This document shows positions 33,538-42,723 of a stretch of 64,000 bases of DNA, one piece after another (the first letter of the stretch is position 1; each line of letters begins with the position of its first letter). Under the pieces are notes generated by a model. The model ran no database searches. It was not told the origin of the DNA and saw only the letters and a program-made list of their open reading frames with translations. The DNA is from UKL13-3 sp040387195. GTDB taxonomy: Bacteria > Bacteroidota > Bacteroidia > UKL13-3. The stretch is taken from the NCBI GenBank assembly GCA_040387195.1, contig JAZKEF010000022.1, positions 15,671-79,670 on the forward strand. The letters are read 5' to 3'. A program made the position numbers and the translations under genes.

Positions 33538-34251
33538 ATGAAAATACATCTTGCGATTATCTTATTCATCATATCCCTTGGTACCCAAGCCCAACAAATG
33601 GAAGCAGCCGGATTAACCTATATTATGCAAAAGCCAAGAGTGCAATCGGTGAAACCTCCACTGTTAATTATGCTTCATGGATACGGCAGCAATGAGCAGG
33701 ACCTGATGGGGTTGGTGAAATATTTGCCAACTCATTTGTTGGTTGTTGCGGCACGTGCTCCCATCTCTTTGTCTGCAGGTTCGTATGCATGGTATCGAAT
33801 GGACTTATCGTCAGGGAAACCGGTGTATGATGTTAAAGAAGCAGAGCTTGCACGGCAAACAATGCTGAATTTTATTGATGAGGTGAAAACAACATACAAT
33901 GCATCGGAGGTATTATTGATGGGATTTAGCCAAGGGGCCATCATGAGTTACAGCGTGGCTTTAACCCAACCGCAAAAGATAAAAGGAATTGTTGCATTGA
34001 GTGGAAGAATACTCACCGATATTGATGCACATCTTGCTTCTCCGGAGGAATTGAAAAAGATGAATATTTTTATCGGTCATGGTACAAGCGATCAGGTATT
34101 GCCGTTTTACAATAGCGAGGCCGCTTTCCTTAAATGTAAAAACGCAGGAACCAATGTAGTGTTTAAAGAATACAGTATGGGACACGAAATTTCGTTTGCC
34201 GAGGTATCGGATATTCAGCAATGGCTGAAGGGTGTGTTGGAACAGAAATAG
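33538..34251 (+). CDS. Secreted phospholipase/carboxylesterase-family alpha/beta hydrolase
   Basis: 237 residues with a signal peptide (IILFIISLGTQAQQ). The fold signatures are LLIMLHGYGSNEQDLMGL (oxyanion region), the nucleophile elbow MGFSQGAIMS (Ser about 126), the Asp in GHGTSDQVLPF and the His in YSMGHEISF. These are the signatures of the bacterial carboxylesterase/acyl-thioesterase (Abhydrolase_2) family. It hydrolyses short or medium esters; the natural substrate is unknown. The signal peptide places it in the periplasm, whereas most family members are cytoplasmic. It converges with the NTF2-like gene with 5 bases between stops. Confidence 0.9.
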   Translation: MKIHLAIILFIISLGTQAQQMEAAGLTYIMQKPRVQSVKPPLLIMLHGYGSNEQDLMGLVKYLPTHLLVVAARAPISLSAGSYAWYRMDLSSGKPVYDVKEAELARQTMLNFIDEVKTTYNASEVLLMGFSQGAIMSYSVALTQPQKIKGIVALSGRILTDIDAHLASPEELKKMNIFIGHGTSDQVLPFYNSEAAFLKCKNAGTNVVFKEYSMGHEISFAEVSDIQQWLKGVLEQK

Positions 34252-34256
34252 TCGGT

Positions 34257-34706
34257 TTATTTTCTGCGAGTATCACAGATCTGAATAATTTTCCATCCAT
34301 CGGAAGCCTTGAATAGTTGAAATGCATCAACCCCTTTATGTGATAATTTTCCACTCACATAAAACTCATAATCTGCCCAAACGCTTGCCATGGGAAAGTC
34401 CGTTTTGATGTCCCACTTCACAATGCGTTCTTCAATCTGAAGATTTCTACTGCGAAAAGAACCAACTATTTTGATAAAAGCATCCAATGTCTCCATTTCC
34501 AGTTTTGTTTTACCGGTAGTTGGTTTTATAAGTGCCGTATGCAAATGAGCTGTACTATCGAAACAATTTCGTGCAGCAGTGGTATCACCCTGTTGCATGG
34601 CAGTAAATAAATTCAGAACGACTTGTTTGATGGCAATCTCTTCGGCTTGTTGCGTATAACCCGCGAATGATATGAGGCTTAACACAGTCAACAATACTAA
34701 TTTCAT
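34257..34706 (-). CDS. Secreted SnoaL/NTF2-like (DUF4440-type) protein
   Basis: 149 residues with a signal peptide ending SFAGYTQQ. The cone fold of the NTF2-like superfamily is suggested by IKQVVLNLFTAMQQGDTTAARNCFDSTAHLHT and the ending GVDAFQLFKASDGWKIIQICDT. There are no catalytic residues I can assign. Its start overlaps the stop of the CocE-like gene by ATGA, so the two are translated from one transcript and may act on related substrates (inference). Confidence 0.85.
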   Translation of the reverse strand: MKLVLLTVLSLISFAGYTQQAEEIAIKQVVLNLFTAMQQGDTTAARNCFDSTAHLHTALIKPTTGKTKLEMETLDAFIKIVGSFRSRNLQIEERIVKWDIKTDFPMASVWADYEFYVSGKLSHKGVDAFQLFKASDGWKIIQICDTRRK

Positions 34707-36538
34707 GGAATCAGTTTTAAAAAGGTTACACTGGAATTTCCATATACCTTATGAGTTGCTTTCACAAAGTCGGACTCGTTGGCTTCAAAAATATTGATAA
34801 ACTGTTGCGGGTTTCTGTCTACAAGAGGAAACCAGGTACTTTGCACCTGTATCATTAAACGGTGTCCTTTTTTTATGGTGTGGTTAATATCATTAACCGT
34901 AAAGTTCACATCGGTTACCTGATTGGGAACAAACGGTTCAGGTTTTTCAAAACTGTTTCTGAATTTGCCTCGCATCACCTCTCCGCGCACCAGCATCTGA
35001 TATCCGCTCATTTTAACCAATTTTCCGTTCACACTGTCGGCAGGCGCATCATCTGGATACACATCAATTATTTTAACAATCCAATCGGCATCAGTACTTG
35101 TGGTAGACACTTTTAAGTTAACGTTAATGGGGCCTGCAAAAGTTTCATCTGTTTGCTGAGTTTCGGTTTGGAATACCAATACATCCGGACGAGTAGCTGC
35201 AAAGCGCTGGTCGGCTACCATGTATTCTTTGGTCATTCCCGTTTCACAATGAACCATATATGGAACAGGGTTTTTCGGATCGCTGATAAACTCTTCGGAA
35301 GAAGTGGATGCGGTGGCCAACAGTTTTCCAGCACTCATATAATACGTTTTTGGCGTGGTGTTCTGCGGTGGCCATTGACTGTATTTTTTCCAGGTATTAC
35401 TGCCTGTTTCAAACATAATGGCTTCGGTAGGTTTGTATGGACCTTTGCCATTGAGGTAATAATTGAAAAAAGGAAATTCAATACTATCACGGTAATACAC
35501 GCTTGTTTTTTGTTGAAAGCTGATATCCCCTAAATGATCCCCCTTGGTTTTGCCCCAGCCTCCGTGGATCCAAGGTCCCATTACAATGCCATTAATTGTT
35601 TTCGGACTTTGTTTTTCGATCGCCTGATATGTTTGCAATGCACCATATAAATTTTCGGCATCAAACCATCCGCCAATAACCAATACAGCGGGTTTAATAT
35701 TTTTAAGATGCGGTCGCAGATTTCGTATTTTCCAAAAGTCATCGTACGTTTCGTGTTTCGTTACATCATTCCAGAAAGCAATTTCATTGTTATAAAATTT
35801 ATTTACGTTTTTCAACGTACCTATATACTCGAGGTAAAATTTATAACCATCATGGGTTGGATAGTTAAAGGGTTTCCATGTTGCGATAGTAGGTGCCGGA
35901 CGGGCTTGGCCAAATGCATAGGAGAATCCGAAAAAATGGGGTAGAAAAAAAGCACCATTGTGGTGAAAGTCATCTCCGGTAAACCAGTCGCAAATAGGGG
36001 CCTGAGGAGAAGAGGCCTTTAATGCCGGATGAGCGTCAATCATCCCTGCTGAAGTATAAAATCCGGGATAAGAAATCCCCCATTGACCCACTTTTCCGTT
36101 TGTATTTTTAATATTTTTCAATACCCATTCAATACAATCGTAAGTGTCGGAACTTTCGTCAATATCCTGTTTGCTTTTTTTAATGGTCTTATGCGGAGTC
36201 ATATCGTTAAAGGTACCTTCCGATTTGTTTTTACCCCGCACATCCTGAACTACAAAAATGTAACCTTCGCGGGCAAAGTTTTCCGAAGGACGCAATAAGC
36301 CCGGGAAATTCTCTTCTCCATAGGGTGCAATACTATATGGCGTTCGGTTGAGCAGTACCGGATACTTTTTCGAAGAATCCATGGGAAGGTAAATCGCGGT
36401 GAACAATTTTACCCCATCACGCATCGGGATATAAACCTCGCGTTTGATATAATGTTCTTTTGGGATAAACTGCTGGGCATTGGTTGTTAATCCTAAGGCT
36501 ACTAGCAATACAAGTAAATAAAACTTCATACAGTTCAT
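34703..36538 (-). CDS. CocE/NonD-family hydrolase (X-Pro dipeptidyl-peptidase S15-like)
   Basis: 611 residues with a signal peptide (LLVLLVALGLTTNAQQ). The S15/CocE hydrolase fold covers about 25-340: YIPMRDGVKLFTAIYLP, VVQDVRGKNKSEG, the nucleophile elbow GQWGISYPGFYTSAG (Ser about 148), and GGWFDAENLYG with a catalytic-site Asp. The C-terminal jelly-roll domain (about 360-600) ends KATHKVYGNSSVTFLKLIP. Family members are acyl-esterases, glutaryl acylases or prolyl dipeptidyl-peptidases; the sequence does not decide. It is exported to the periplasm. A second ATG 9 bases in is also possible. Confidence 0.9.
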   Translation of the reverse strand: MNCMKFYLLVLLVALGLTTNAQQFIPKEHYIKREVYIPMRDGVKLFTAIYLPMDSSKKYPVLLNRTPYSIAPYGEENFPGLLRPSENFAREGYIFVVQDVRGKNKSEGTFNDMTPHKTIKKSKQDIDESSDTYDCIEWVLKNIKNTNGKVGQWGISYPGFYTSAGMIDAHPALKASSPQAPICDWFTGDDFHHNGAFFLPHFFGFSYAFGQARPAPTIATWKPFNYPTHDGYKFYLEYIGTLKNVNKFYNNEIAFWNDVTKHETYDDFWKIRNLRPHLKNIKPAVLVIGGWFDAENLYGALQTYQAIEKQSPKTINGIVMGPWIHGGWGKTKGDHLGDISFQQKTSVYYRDSIEFPFFNYYLNGKGPYKPTEAIMFETGSNTWKKYSQWPPQNTTPKTYYMSAGKLLATASTSSEEFISDPKNPVPYMVHCETGMTKEYMVADQRFAATRPDVLVFQTETQQTDETFAGPINVNLKVSTTSTDADWIVKIIDVYPDDAPADSVNGKLVKMSGYQMLVRGEVMRGKFRNSFEKPEPFVPNQVTDVNFTVNDINHTIKKGHRLMIQVQSTWFPLVDRNPQQFINIFEANESDFVKATHKVYGNSSVTFLKLIP

Positions 36539-36620
36539 AATTTAACTCGAATATATCCGATAAACTGATGCCTTGTCATATAATTTTATGAATGGTTATG
36601 GGTATATGTAAAAGGAAAGA

Positions 36621-36628
36621 TATGTTTG
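36621..36628 (+). promoter_or_regulatory. Candidate -7 element of the GNAT gene
   Basis: TATGTTTG, an exact TAnnTTTG match, only 4 bases before the start codon. The transcript would be leaderless or nearly so. Confidence 0.4.
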
Positions 36629-36632
36629 AGAT

Positions 36633-37151
36633 ATGAATCAGTTGATGCAAACGGAAAGATTGTACTTCAGGGAGTTTACCCTAGATGATGCTGTCCTGTT
36701 GTATGAGATGCATCAGGATCCTGCTATCACACGGTATACGGCCGATCCTATTCCGTGGGATTCTGTTGAGCGTGTGGTAGGAATATTAAAAGATACCATC
36801 ATGCCTCAGTATAAGAATAAAATGGGTCGCTGGGCCGTACACCTAAAAGAAGGTGATACATTTATCGGTTGGTGCGGTTTAAAGAAGGTTGGTGATGAAA
36901 TAGATTTGGGTTACAGATTTAAGAAGCAGTTCTGGGGAAAAGGTTATGCTACCGAAGCGGCCAAAGGGGTGTTGGAATATGGTGTAAAAATGGAACTGCA
37001 GAATATTGTAGGACGAGCCTCCATAGCTAATGTAGCATCTGTGAATGTGTTAAAAAAGATCGGCCTTGTTTACCAGAAGAACTATCAGGAAGGGATAGTA
37101 GAATCTGTTACGTTCGTATGTGATGTTTCTGTTTTGCGGAATATGAAGTAA
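36633..37151 (+). CDS. GNAT-family N-acetyltransferase (RimJ/RimL-like)
   Basis: 172 residues. The start MQTERLYFREFTLDDAVLLYEMHQDPAI is typical of the RimJ/RimL subgroup. IDLGYRFKKQFWGKGYATEAAKG carries the acetyl-CoA pyrophosphate loop (Q/R-x-x-G-x-G/A type), and VGRASIANVASVNVLKKIGL is the conserved C-terminal part. It transfers acetyl from acetyl-CoA to an amine; the target (protein N-terminus, small amine or antibiotic) is not predictable. The last 67 bases overlap the 3' end of the convergent membrane protein gene. Confidence 0.9.
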   Translation: MNQLMQTERLYFREFTLDDAVLLYEMHQDPAITRYTADPIPWDSVERVVGILKDTIMPQYKNKMGRWAVHLKEGDTFIGWCGLKKVGDEIDLGYRFKKQFWGKGYATEAAKGVLEYGVKMELQNIVGRASIANVASVNVLKKIGLVYQKNYQEGIVESVTFVCDVSVLRNMK

Positions 37152-38548
37152 CAACACAACCCCAATATAACAACAATACCAAGATTGATGAGGTAACTCG
37201 TTTGGCTCATAAAAGGGCCATGATGCATAAAATAACGTTGGTCGGGGAAGTTGCCAAAATCATACTTAGAGAAGATTCCCGGTACATTAATTTTAAACCA
37301 GCATTTGCTGGATACCAGTGAAAGCAGTACAAACAGCATAACCTGATAGCGAGAAAACGAAAACGAGTTAAGCGCAAGCATCAGCATCATCACCAAAAAG
37401 GGATAGTAAGGTACAAACTGCCGCGATTCAGATCCTAAACACAATACAGCAATAATGATAAAATAAACAACAGCCGAATCACCCTGTTGTTTAATGGTTC
37501 GGATAAATTGTTTAAAAAATACAACCATCAGTAAAACTGCGGGACCAAAATAGATTGTGTGGGAAATAAGAGAAATCAAAGGGAGACTAATACATTGTTG
37601 CACGATGTTGAATACAAAAACCTGTGGCGTAAACCTGTCTTCCGGAATGCTGATTTGAGCAATGGCATAGTTTGTAACTATAATGAATCCGACAATTCCT
37701 AATACCATAGCCAATGAATATTTCCATGAGATAGCCCCTTCCTTATTTTCAGCAGAATGAAAGGTCATCGATATTTTCCACAGGTAGATCATTACCCAAA
37801 GGATGCTAACAGGTAAAACATAAAGCTGTATATGCATTGTGTAGTGGGGGTCGAGTATGGATGGCAGAAAGAGAACGAGCGCGATGAGCGAAAACAATAA
37901 CAGCATTCCCAATAGCGTTATCAGGCCGAGCATTTTTGAAGACTGCATCCATTTCAGGATACGGTTGTTCCGAATATCGAAGTGTAAAGGAATAGAGGTT
38001 AGCAGTACAAGCGGAAAGGTAAAATGTCCTAGAAATGCAGTAAGGAGCAGTGCCGCCTTTTTACGCATAAGAAAAAAATAGCAGAGTGCAAACCCAATCC
38101 AAAATCCGCTGATATCTGTTAGAATGGGGTAATAGGGTGTGTTTTTGAGAATAAAGTAGTTGAAGAATAAAGCAGAAAAGCCGATTACCTCTGTTTGGGA
38201 TTTAAGTTGATAATGCGAACAAAGTTTAAAAAAGAGCCATACGGTACAAGCAATAAGCAGCAGGTTAAATACACGAAATACATACGGGATGTTTTCAGCG
38301 GATAACGGAATGTGCAATGCTTGGGAGGCATAATACACAACAACAGGAGTGAAGATACGCTGATACTGGTAGCTATCGATTTGTTTGTGAACGGCCATTT
38401 CCTCAAAAGTGGAAGTGAGGTAGGCATAATTTTTTCCATCCCATCCCAATCCGTTATTAAAAGGTGTTCGCTCATCCAAGGCACCCCATATACTGATGAT
38501 GCTTAACGTAAGGATAAGCCAAAAGCGATGGGTGAACCTGAAATTCAT
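37085..38548 (-). CDS. Multi-pass membrane protein, GT-C glycosyltransferase-like
   Basis: 487 residues with about 10-12 membrane helices. After the first helix comes a polar loop (LDERTPFNNGLGWDGKNYAYLTSTFE) with acidic residues where GT-C enzymes hold their catalytic Asp/Glu. The overall plan resembles GT-C transferases that use polyprenyl-phosphate sugars. No family is recognised with certainty. The polyprenol-phosphate glycosyltransferase at 1585-2304 could supply a donor, but they are not adjacent. The 3' end overlaps the GNAT gene by 67 bases. It could also be a transporter. Confidence 0.7.
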   Translation of the reverse strand: MNFRFTHRFWLILTLSIISIWGALDERTPFNNGLGWDGKNYAYLTSTFEEMAVHKQIDSYQYQRIFTPVVVYYASQALHIPLSAENIPYVFRVFNLLLIACTVWLFFKLCSHYQLKSQTEVIGFSALFFNYFILKNTPYYPILTDISGFWIGFALCYFFLMRKKAALLLTAFLGHFTFPLVLLTSIPLHFDIRNNRILKWMQSSKMLGLITLLGMLLLFSLIALVLFLPSILDPHYTMHIQLYVLPVSILWVMIYLWKISMTFHSAENKEGAISWKYSLAMVLGIVGFIIVTNYAIAQISIPEDRFTPQVFVFNIVQQCISLPLISLISHTIYFGPAVLLMVVFFKQFIRTIKQQGDSAVVYFIIIAVLCLGSESRQFVPYYPFLVMMLMLALNSFSFSRYQVMLFVLLSLVSSKCWFKINVPGIFSKYDFGNFPDQRYFMHHGPFMSQTSYLINLGIVVILGLCCYFIFRKTETSHTNVTDSTIPS

Positions 38549-38563
38549 AGAGGGTGAGAAGAA

Positions 38564-38905
38564 TTATACGTGTTTGTCCCAGTGTTCAGGATCAAATCCA
38601 ACCAACACTTCATGACCTGTTTCAACCACGGGGCGTTTAATAAGGGAAGTATGTTCCATCATCAATTTGATGGCTTTTGCCGGATTGTTGATGGCTTTTT
38701 TTTGAGTGTCACTCAGGCTTCTGTATGTAGTGCTTTTTAAATTCACAATGGTGGTGAGCGGAGCATGTTTAAGCCAATGTTCGATCTTTTGCTTTGTTAT
38801 TCCTTTTTCTTTATAGTCGTGAAAAGTGTATGCTACTCCGTTTTCCTCCAGCCATGTAAACGCTTTTTTCATGGTGTCACAATTTTTGATGCCGTATATA
38901 ATCAT
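38564..38905 (-). CDS. ArsC/Spx-family protein (YffB-like reductase)
   Basis: 113 residues, a thioredoxin-like fold of the arsenate reductase/Spx family. YGIKNCDTMKKAFTWLEENG has a single active-site Cys, as in YffB; the CxxC of Spx is absent. YTFHDYKEKGI, SLIKRPVVETG and VLVGFDPEHW are the family signatures. Members reduce substrates with glutathione or regulate RNA polymerase. The single Cys and the lack of an ars operon favour a YffB-type housekeeping role. It is 15 bases upstream of the GT-C-like gene. Confidence 0.9.
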   Translation of the reverse strand: MIIYGIKNCDTMKKAFTWLEENGVAYTFHDYKEKGITKQKIEHWLKHAPLTTIVNLKSTTYRSLSDTQKKAINNPAKAIKLMMEHTSLIKRPVVETGHEVLVGFDPEHWDKHV

Positions 38906-38916
38906 GGTTTGGTTAT

Positions 38917-41100
38917 TTATGCTTTAGGTAAAGTAATGCAAAAAGTACTGCCTGTTCCGAGAGTGCTTTTTACGGTTAATGTTCCATTGTTAAGTGTTAC
39001 AAAATCTTTGCACAATAATAATCCTAATCCGGTACCTTTTTCACCATCAGTTCCGTAATTGGATTGATGTCGGAGGTTAAACAATTGTTGCAGTTGTTGT
39101 TCGTCCATTCCAACTCCATTGTCGGTAATACAGGTTAGTATATGTGTGCCTTTGTCTTCAATAGTAACGGTAATGTTACCGGCCCGGTTGGTAAACTTGA
39201 TTGCGTTTGAAAGCAGGTTTCGAAGTACAATATCAATCTGGCTCTTGTCTACAGATGCCATAATATCCGATGCCGGTTGGGTAAGTTTCAAGTTAATGTT
39301 TTTCTGACGGGCCGATTCCTGAAGGATGCTGATGTTTTGAGAGACAAGTGTGGGTAGGGAAACCATCCCTTTTTCAGTTGCGGTGTTTCCTTCCAGCTGG
39401 CTGCGCGACCAATGCAGTAAATTATCGAGTAATAAACTCAATGCTGCAAGTTGGTTGTTCATGCCATTTTTAAGTTCCAGAAATTCTTGCTGCGAAATCA
39501 TGTTTTCATCAAGCAACGAGATAATGCCACTCAGCGAAGCAACCGGACTGCGTAAATCATGTGAAAGCACGGAAAGTATTTTGTCCTTTAACTGATTGAG
39601 TTCTTTCAGTTCTTCAGCTTGGCGGAGGATTTCTTCTTTTTGCGCTGTGGTAATTTTATTGGCTTTTTTCACCTTGCCAAAACTGATGTATAATCCGATG
39701 GCAAACACACCTATTAAACAAAGCACAATGGCCATGGAAGTATTCGCCAGTCTCGAACGTTCAACCAATCCTGTTTGGATGGATTTGTCTTTTTCGAGCA
39801 GTGCTATTTCTTTTTGTTTTTTATCGAGCACAAAATCAAATTCAATCTGTGACGATTTTTTTGCTACCTCATCATTAAATAAACTATCCTTATAGAGTAT
39901 AAATTTTTTATAATAATGGGTTGCCGACTTAAAATCCTTTTGTTGCTCGTAAGCATGGGCAAGTAAATCACTCGATTCGGATAGTTGAAGTTTACTCCCA
40001 ATCTCTAAAGCTACTTTATTACTTATAAGTAAATGATGGATGGCGCTGTCGAGCGAATGGAGTTTTAAGTATACCTGTCCAAGACCAATATTATTGATGG
40101 CGATACTTTCCAGGTCCCCGCTTTCCTCCGAAATCTTGAGCGCATTAAACAGGTAAAATTTGGCCTTGTTGTAATTGTTTTGTTCAAGATATACTTGTCC
40201 AATATTGTTATAGGATAACCCCACATTGTGCATATTGCCCATATCAAAGGATAGCTTAAGGGCATCCTGAAAATAGACCAACGCCTCTTCCAGTTCTTTT
40301 TTGCGGTGATAGATGGCGCCCACTACCACATTTGCCGATATCATTCCATCAATGTTGCGGGATTTTTTAACAATGTCTAGCGCGCGCAATGCATGTTTTA
40401 AGGCTAGGTCATCTTTGCCTAGGTAGTAATATACATTTGCAATATTTGTAAGGCTGTTGCCGATGGCCCCATGTGGGGAGAGTTGTTCGCGTAGACGAAG
40501 GCCCATAAATAGATTGTACAGGGCTTCGGAGTAATTACCCATATCGGAATACGTATTTCCGATATTGTTGTAACAGGCAGCAACGCCTATTTTATCATCA
40601 ATCTCTTTTCGTATCGCTAAACTTTGTTTGTAGAAAGAGAGGGCTGTTGCAAAATCACCTTCGTTATGCCTGATGATAGCAATATTATTAAGCACCGCCC
40701 CGGCCCCCTTTTTATCATTAATTTTTTGATAGATGGCTAGGGCCTCTTCATTGCGGTTAATAGCCTGCTTATATTCCGACTGCATATAGGATGCAATAGC
40801 CCATAGTTTTAGGGCATCAGCTTTTCCCCGTTCATAATTCAGTTTTTGAGATAGGGCATAGGATTGTTTTGATAGCAGAACGGTACTGTCGGGAGAAATG
40901 AGGTGATAGGCAAAGGCTAAGTCTGCAAGTATTTTTACTCGTACGGTATCCTCCTTTGGATGTTTAGACAATACAGTGAGCAGGCTATCTATACTTTCCC
41001 CACCTTGTGCATGTGTTTTTGCAGGAACACCCCACAGCACAATCAAAAGAAGCAATACGATGTAAGAAAACGAGTGTCTATTGCTTAAGGTAACAATCAT
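38917..41100 (-). CDS. TPR sensor histidine kinase
   Basis: 727 residues. The signal peptide is followed by about eight TPR units (residues about 65-400, e.g. GAVLNNIAIIRHNEGDFATALSFYKQ), a coiled coil, one membrane helix (SMAIVLCLIGVFAIGLYISF) and another coiled coil. A HisKA domain with SHDLRSPVASLSG follows, then an ATPase domain (NLLSNAIKFTNRAG, DNGVGMDEQQ, GTGLGLLLC). It is a periplasmic TPR sensor with cytoplasmic kinase, the layout common in Bacteroidota. Unlike the kinase at the window start it has no receiver domain, so it needs a separate response regulator, none of which is nearby. The input is unknown. Confidence 0.93.
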   Translation of the reverse strand: MIVTLSNRHSFSYIVLLLLIVLWGVPAKTHAQGGESIDSLLTVLSKHPKEDTVRVKILADLAFAYHLISPDSTVLLSKQSYALSQKLNYERGKADALKLWAIASYMQSEYKQAINRNEEALAIYQKINDKKGAGAVLNNIAIIRHNEGDFATALSFYKQSLAIRKEIDDKIGVAACYNNIGNTYSDMGNYSEALYNLFMGLRLREQLSPHGAIGNSLTNIANVYYYLGKDDLALKHALRALDIVKKSRNIDGMISANVVVGAIYHRKKELEEALVYFQDALKLSFDMGNMHNVGLSYNNIGQVYLEQNNYNKAKFYLFNALKISEESGDLESIAINNIGLGQVYLKLHSLDSAIHHLLISNKVALEIGSKLQLSESSDLLAHAYEQQKDFKSATHYYKKFILYKDSLFNDEVAKKSSQIEFDFVLDKKQKEIALLEKDKSIQTGLVERSRLANTSMAIVLCLIGVFAIGLYISFGKVKKANKITTAQKEEILRQAEELKELNQLKDKILSVLSHDLRSPVASLSGIISLLDENMISQQEFLELKNGMNNQLAALSLLLDNLLHWSRSQLEGNTATEKGMVSLPTLVSQNISILQESARQKNINLKLTQPASDIMASVDKSQIDIVLRNLLSNAIKFTNRAGNITVTIEDKGTHILTCITDNGVGMDEQQLQQLFNLRHQSNYGTDGEKGTGLGLLLCKDFVTLNNGTLTVKSTLGTGSTFCITLPKA

Positions 41101-41124
41101 AAGGATGTACTAAAAGGTACATGC

Positions 41125-41132
41125 CAAATATA
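41125..41132 (-). promoter_or_regulatory. Candidate -7 element of the TPR kinase gene
   Basis: TATATTTG on the minus strand, an exact TAnnTTTG match, about 24 bases before the start codon. A small hairpin (AGCTTA-ATCA-TAAGCT, 41141-41156) at the stop of the upstream desaturase gene precedes it. Confidence 0.4.
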
Positions 41133-41149
41133 TAAAATTAAGCTTATGA

Positions 41150-42136
41150 TTAAGCTAAAATCCAATTGAATTTATAGTGTGTATCCGGTATGCGCATCCG
41201 GTCAGCTATTTTGTTCAAACGGTCAGGTAAAGCCATGATATAATCACGTGCTTTTTCACCTGTTTCCTGTAATCCACGAATGCTTTCAAGCTCCCATTCT
41301 TCAATGAGTGATTTAAGAATATCAGTGTAATCATAGGCAGTATAAACACCTAAACGTTGCGCTGCATCACTAAAGTTAGAGAACATTCCCACCTCTTCAC
41401 CCAGCTGACGAAGGTACTGGGCAGGCATGGCAATTTTTTTACGCATCATATCTTCAAATGCCAGCATCATCTCATTGGCATCCAATTCAAAAATGCTCTT
41501 CACAAAAGTTTTATATGCTTTAGCATGGCGGGCCTCATCGGCAGCTACCAATCCACACAGTTTGGATAGAATATTACTTCCCTGTTGTTTGGCCAAGCTG
41601 GCTACCCTGCGGTGCGAAATATTGGTGGCCAATTCCTGGAAACTGGTGTATACAAAATTACGGTATGGATCATCTCCTGCACCATTGTTAAAACCATCGG
41701 CAATCAAAAACTGTGTCGAGGCCTCAAACTCACGCATGTTGATTCGTCCGCACAGATACAGGTAACGGTTCAGTACATCTCCGTGCCTATTTTCTTCTGC
41801 TGTCCATCCTCTCAACCATTTCATCCATCCATTATTGCCATACTGGTCAACCCCCTCCACTCCGGCCAGCCATGTTTCATATGTAGGCAAAGCTTCTTCG
41901 GTAATAGTATCAGCAACCAATACAGCCAGCAAATCGTAGGATAATCCTTCGGCTTGTTCCTGAATGGTTTTTAAATCGGCTATAAAACTGGTATCAGAGG
42001 TAAGTGGCAGCAGTTCAGATGCTTGCCAGTTTGTTTCAATGGGTTTGAGAAAGTCAGCAGTGTATTTGTCCACCGATTTGCCCAAATGCAACATAATTTC
42101 TTTTCTGGTAGGCGTAATAGATGATGATGCAGTCAT
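41150..42136 (-). CDS. Acyl-ACP desaturase (soluble, di-iron)
   Basis: 328 residues from MTASSSITPTRKEIM; an in-frame start 48 bases upstream lies before the predicted promoter and is unlikely. The di-iron ligands are in WTAEENRHGDVLNRYL and VAADEARHAKAYKTF (the paired ExxH motifs), with DADxxx-type helices between. This is the plant stearoyl-ACP desaturase family: it inserts a cis double bond into an acyl chain on ACP using O2 and reduced ferredoxin, in the cytoplasm. It gives an aerobic route to unsaturated fatty acids. A ferredoxin partner is not adjacent. Confidence 0.93.
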   Translation of the reverse strand: MTASSSITPTRKEIMLHLGKSVDKYTADFLKPIETNWQASELLPLTSDTSFIADLKTIQEQAEGLSYDLLAVLVADTITEEALPTYETWLAGVEGVDQYGNNGWMKWLRGWTAEENRHGDVLNRYLYLCGRINMREFEASTQFLIADGFNNGAGDDPYRNFVYTSFQELATNISHRRVASLAKQQGSNILSKLCGLVAADEARHAKAYKTFVKSIFELDANEMMLAFEDMMRKKIAMPAQYLRQLGEEVGMFSNFSDAAQRLGVYTAYDYTDILKSLIEEWELESIRGLQETGEKARDYIMALPDRLNKIADRMRIPDTHYKFNWILA

Positions 42137-42153
42137 GTTTTTGAAATGTTGGT

Positions 42154-42184
42154 CAAATTTAAGGCTCCCCGCAGGATTTTGCAA
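42154..42184 (-). promoter_or_regulatory. Promoter of the desaturase gene
   Basis: On the minus strand TTG (42182-42184), a 20-base spacer, then TAAATTTG (42154-42161), an exact -7 match. The leader is about 12 bases. Confidence 0.6.
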
Positions 42185-42229
42185 GGAATTAAATTGCTTT
42201 CGTATTGTTCAAGAATTCAGGTGTGATGG

Positions 42230-42682
42230 TTAGAAAATGCCGGTAATAGTCAGATCACGTTTATTGAAGGAGAAATTGTCGCCTTTTTTCTTACCCCACA
42301 TTTCAATAGCCAATGGCGATTTTGACGATAATACGATAATCTTTTGTTTGTCAACGACAATAGGTCCAAGTCCGACCGCAATAAAATAAATATCAGTTTC
42401 GCACACAATCATTGCTCCGGTTTTGGCAGTTTGTACCGGTTGCAGATCAATTTTATGAAGTTCGGCCAGCTCGGTCTGTGCTTGGGCGAGTTGTTTGGCA
42501 TTCATATTTCGGTCCATCTGACCCATAGCCCTTGCTGTTTCATATTTATCGCCTGCACTGCTTTTGTCTTCACTGTTGGAAGATTCTTGCGCGGCTTTCA
42601 TTGCTTTTTCGGCATGTGCAATGCGCTCCAGCAATAAATTTTTGCAGGCATGTAAAATATTTTCTTTCGATGGATGCTTCAT
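42230..42682 (-). CDS. GreA/GreB-like C-terminal-domain protein
   Basis: 150 residues from MKHPSKENIL; an upstream start would run into the divergent lpxL-like promoter. The N-half is a helical hairpin (LLLERIAHAEKAMKAAQESSN, SSAGDKYETARAMGQMDRNM). The C-half is an FKBP-like GreA fold (GAMIVCETDIYFIAVGLGP, KIIVLSSKSPLAIEMWGKKKGD). Related Bacteroidota proteins are often labelled 3-oxoacyl-ACP synthase by database error; nothing of a ketosynthase is visible here. GreA proteins rescue stalled RNA polymerase. The SSAGDKYE segment resembles the acidic tip region of that family, but function is unproven. Confidence 0.75.
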   Translation of the reverse strand: MKHPSKENILHACKNLLLERIAHAEKAMKAAQESSNSEDKSSAGDKYETARAMGQMDRNMNAKQLAQAQTELAELHKIDLQPVQTAKTGAMIVCETDIYFIAVGLGPIVVDKQKIIVLSSKSPLAIEMWGKKKGDNFSFNKRDLTITGIF

Positions 42683-42708
42683 AATCTGCGGTAAAAATAA
42701 GAAACCAT

Positions 42709-42716
42709 TACATTTG
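42709..42716 (+). promoter_or_regulatory. Candidate -7 element of the LpxL-like gene
   Basis: TACATTTG, an exact TAnnTTTG match, 7 bases before the ATG at 42724, again predicting an almost leaderless mRNA. Confidence 0.4.
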
Positions 42717-42723
42717 TTCACTG

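Noticed and set aside
42230..42682. 3-oxoacyl-ACP synthase annotation for the GreA-like protein
   Set aside because: No ketosynthase motif or length. The sequence shows a helical hairpin plus GreA-like C-domain.
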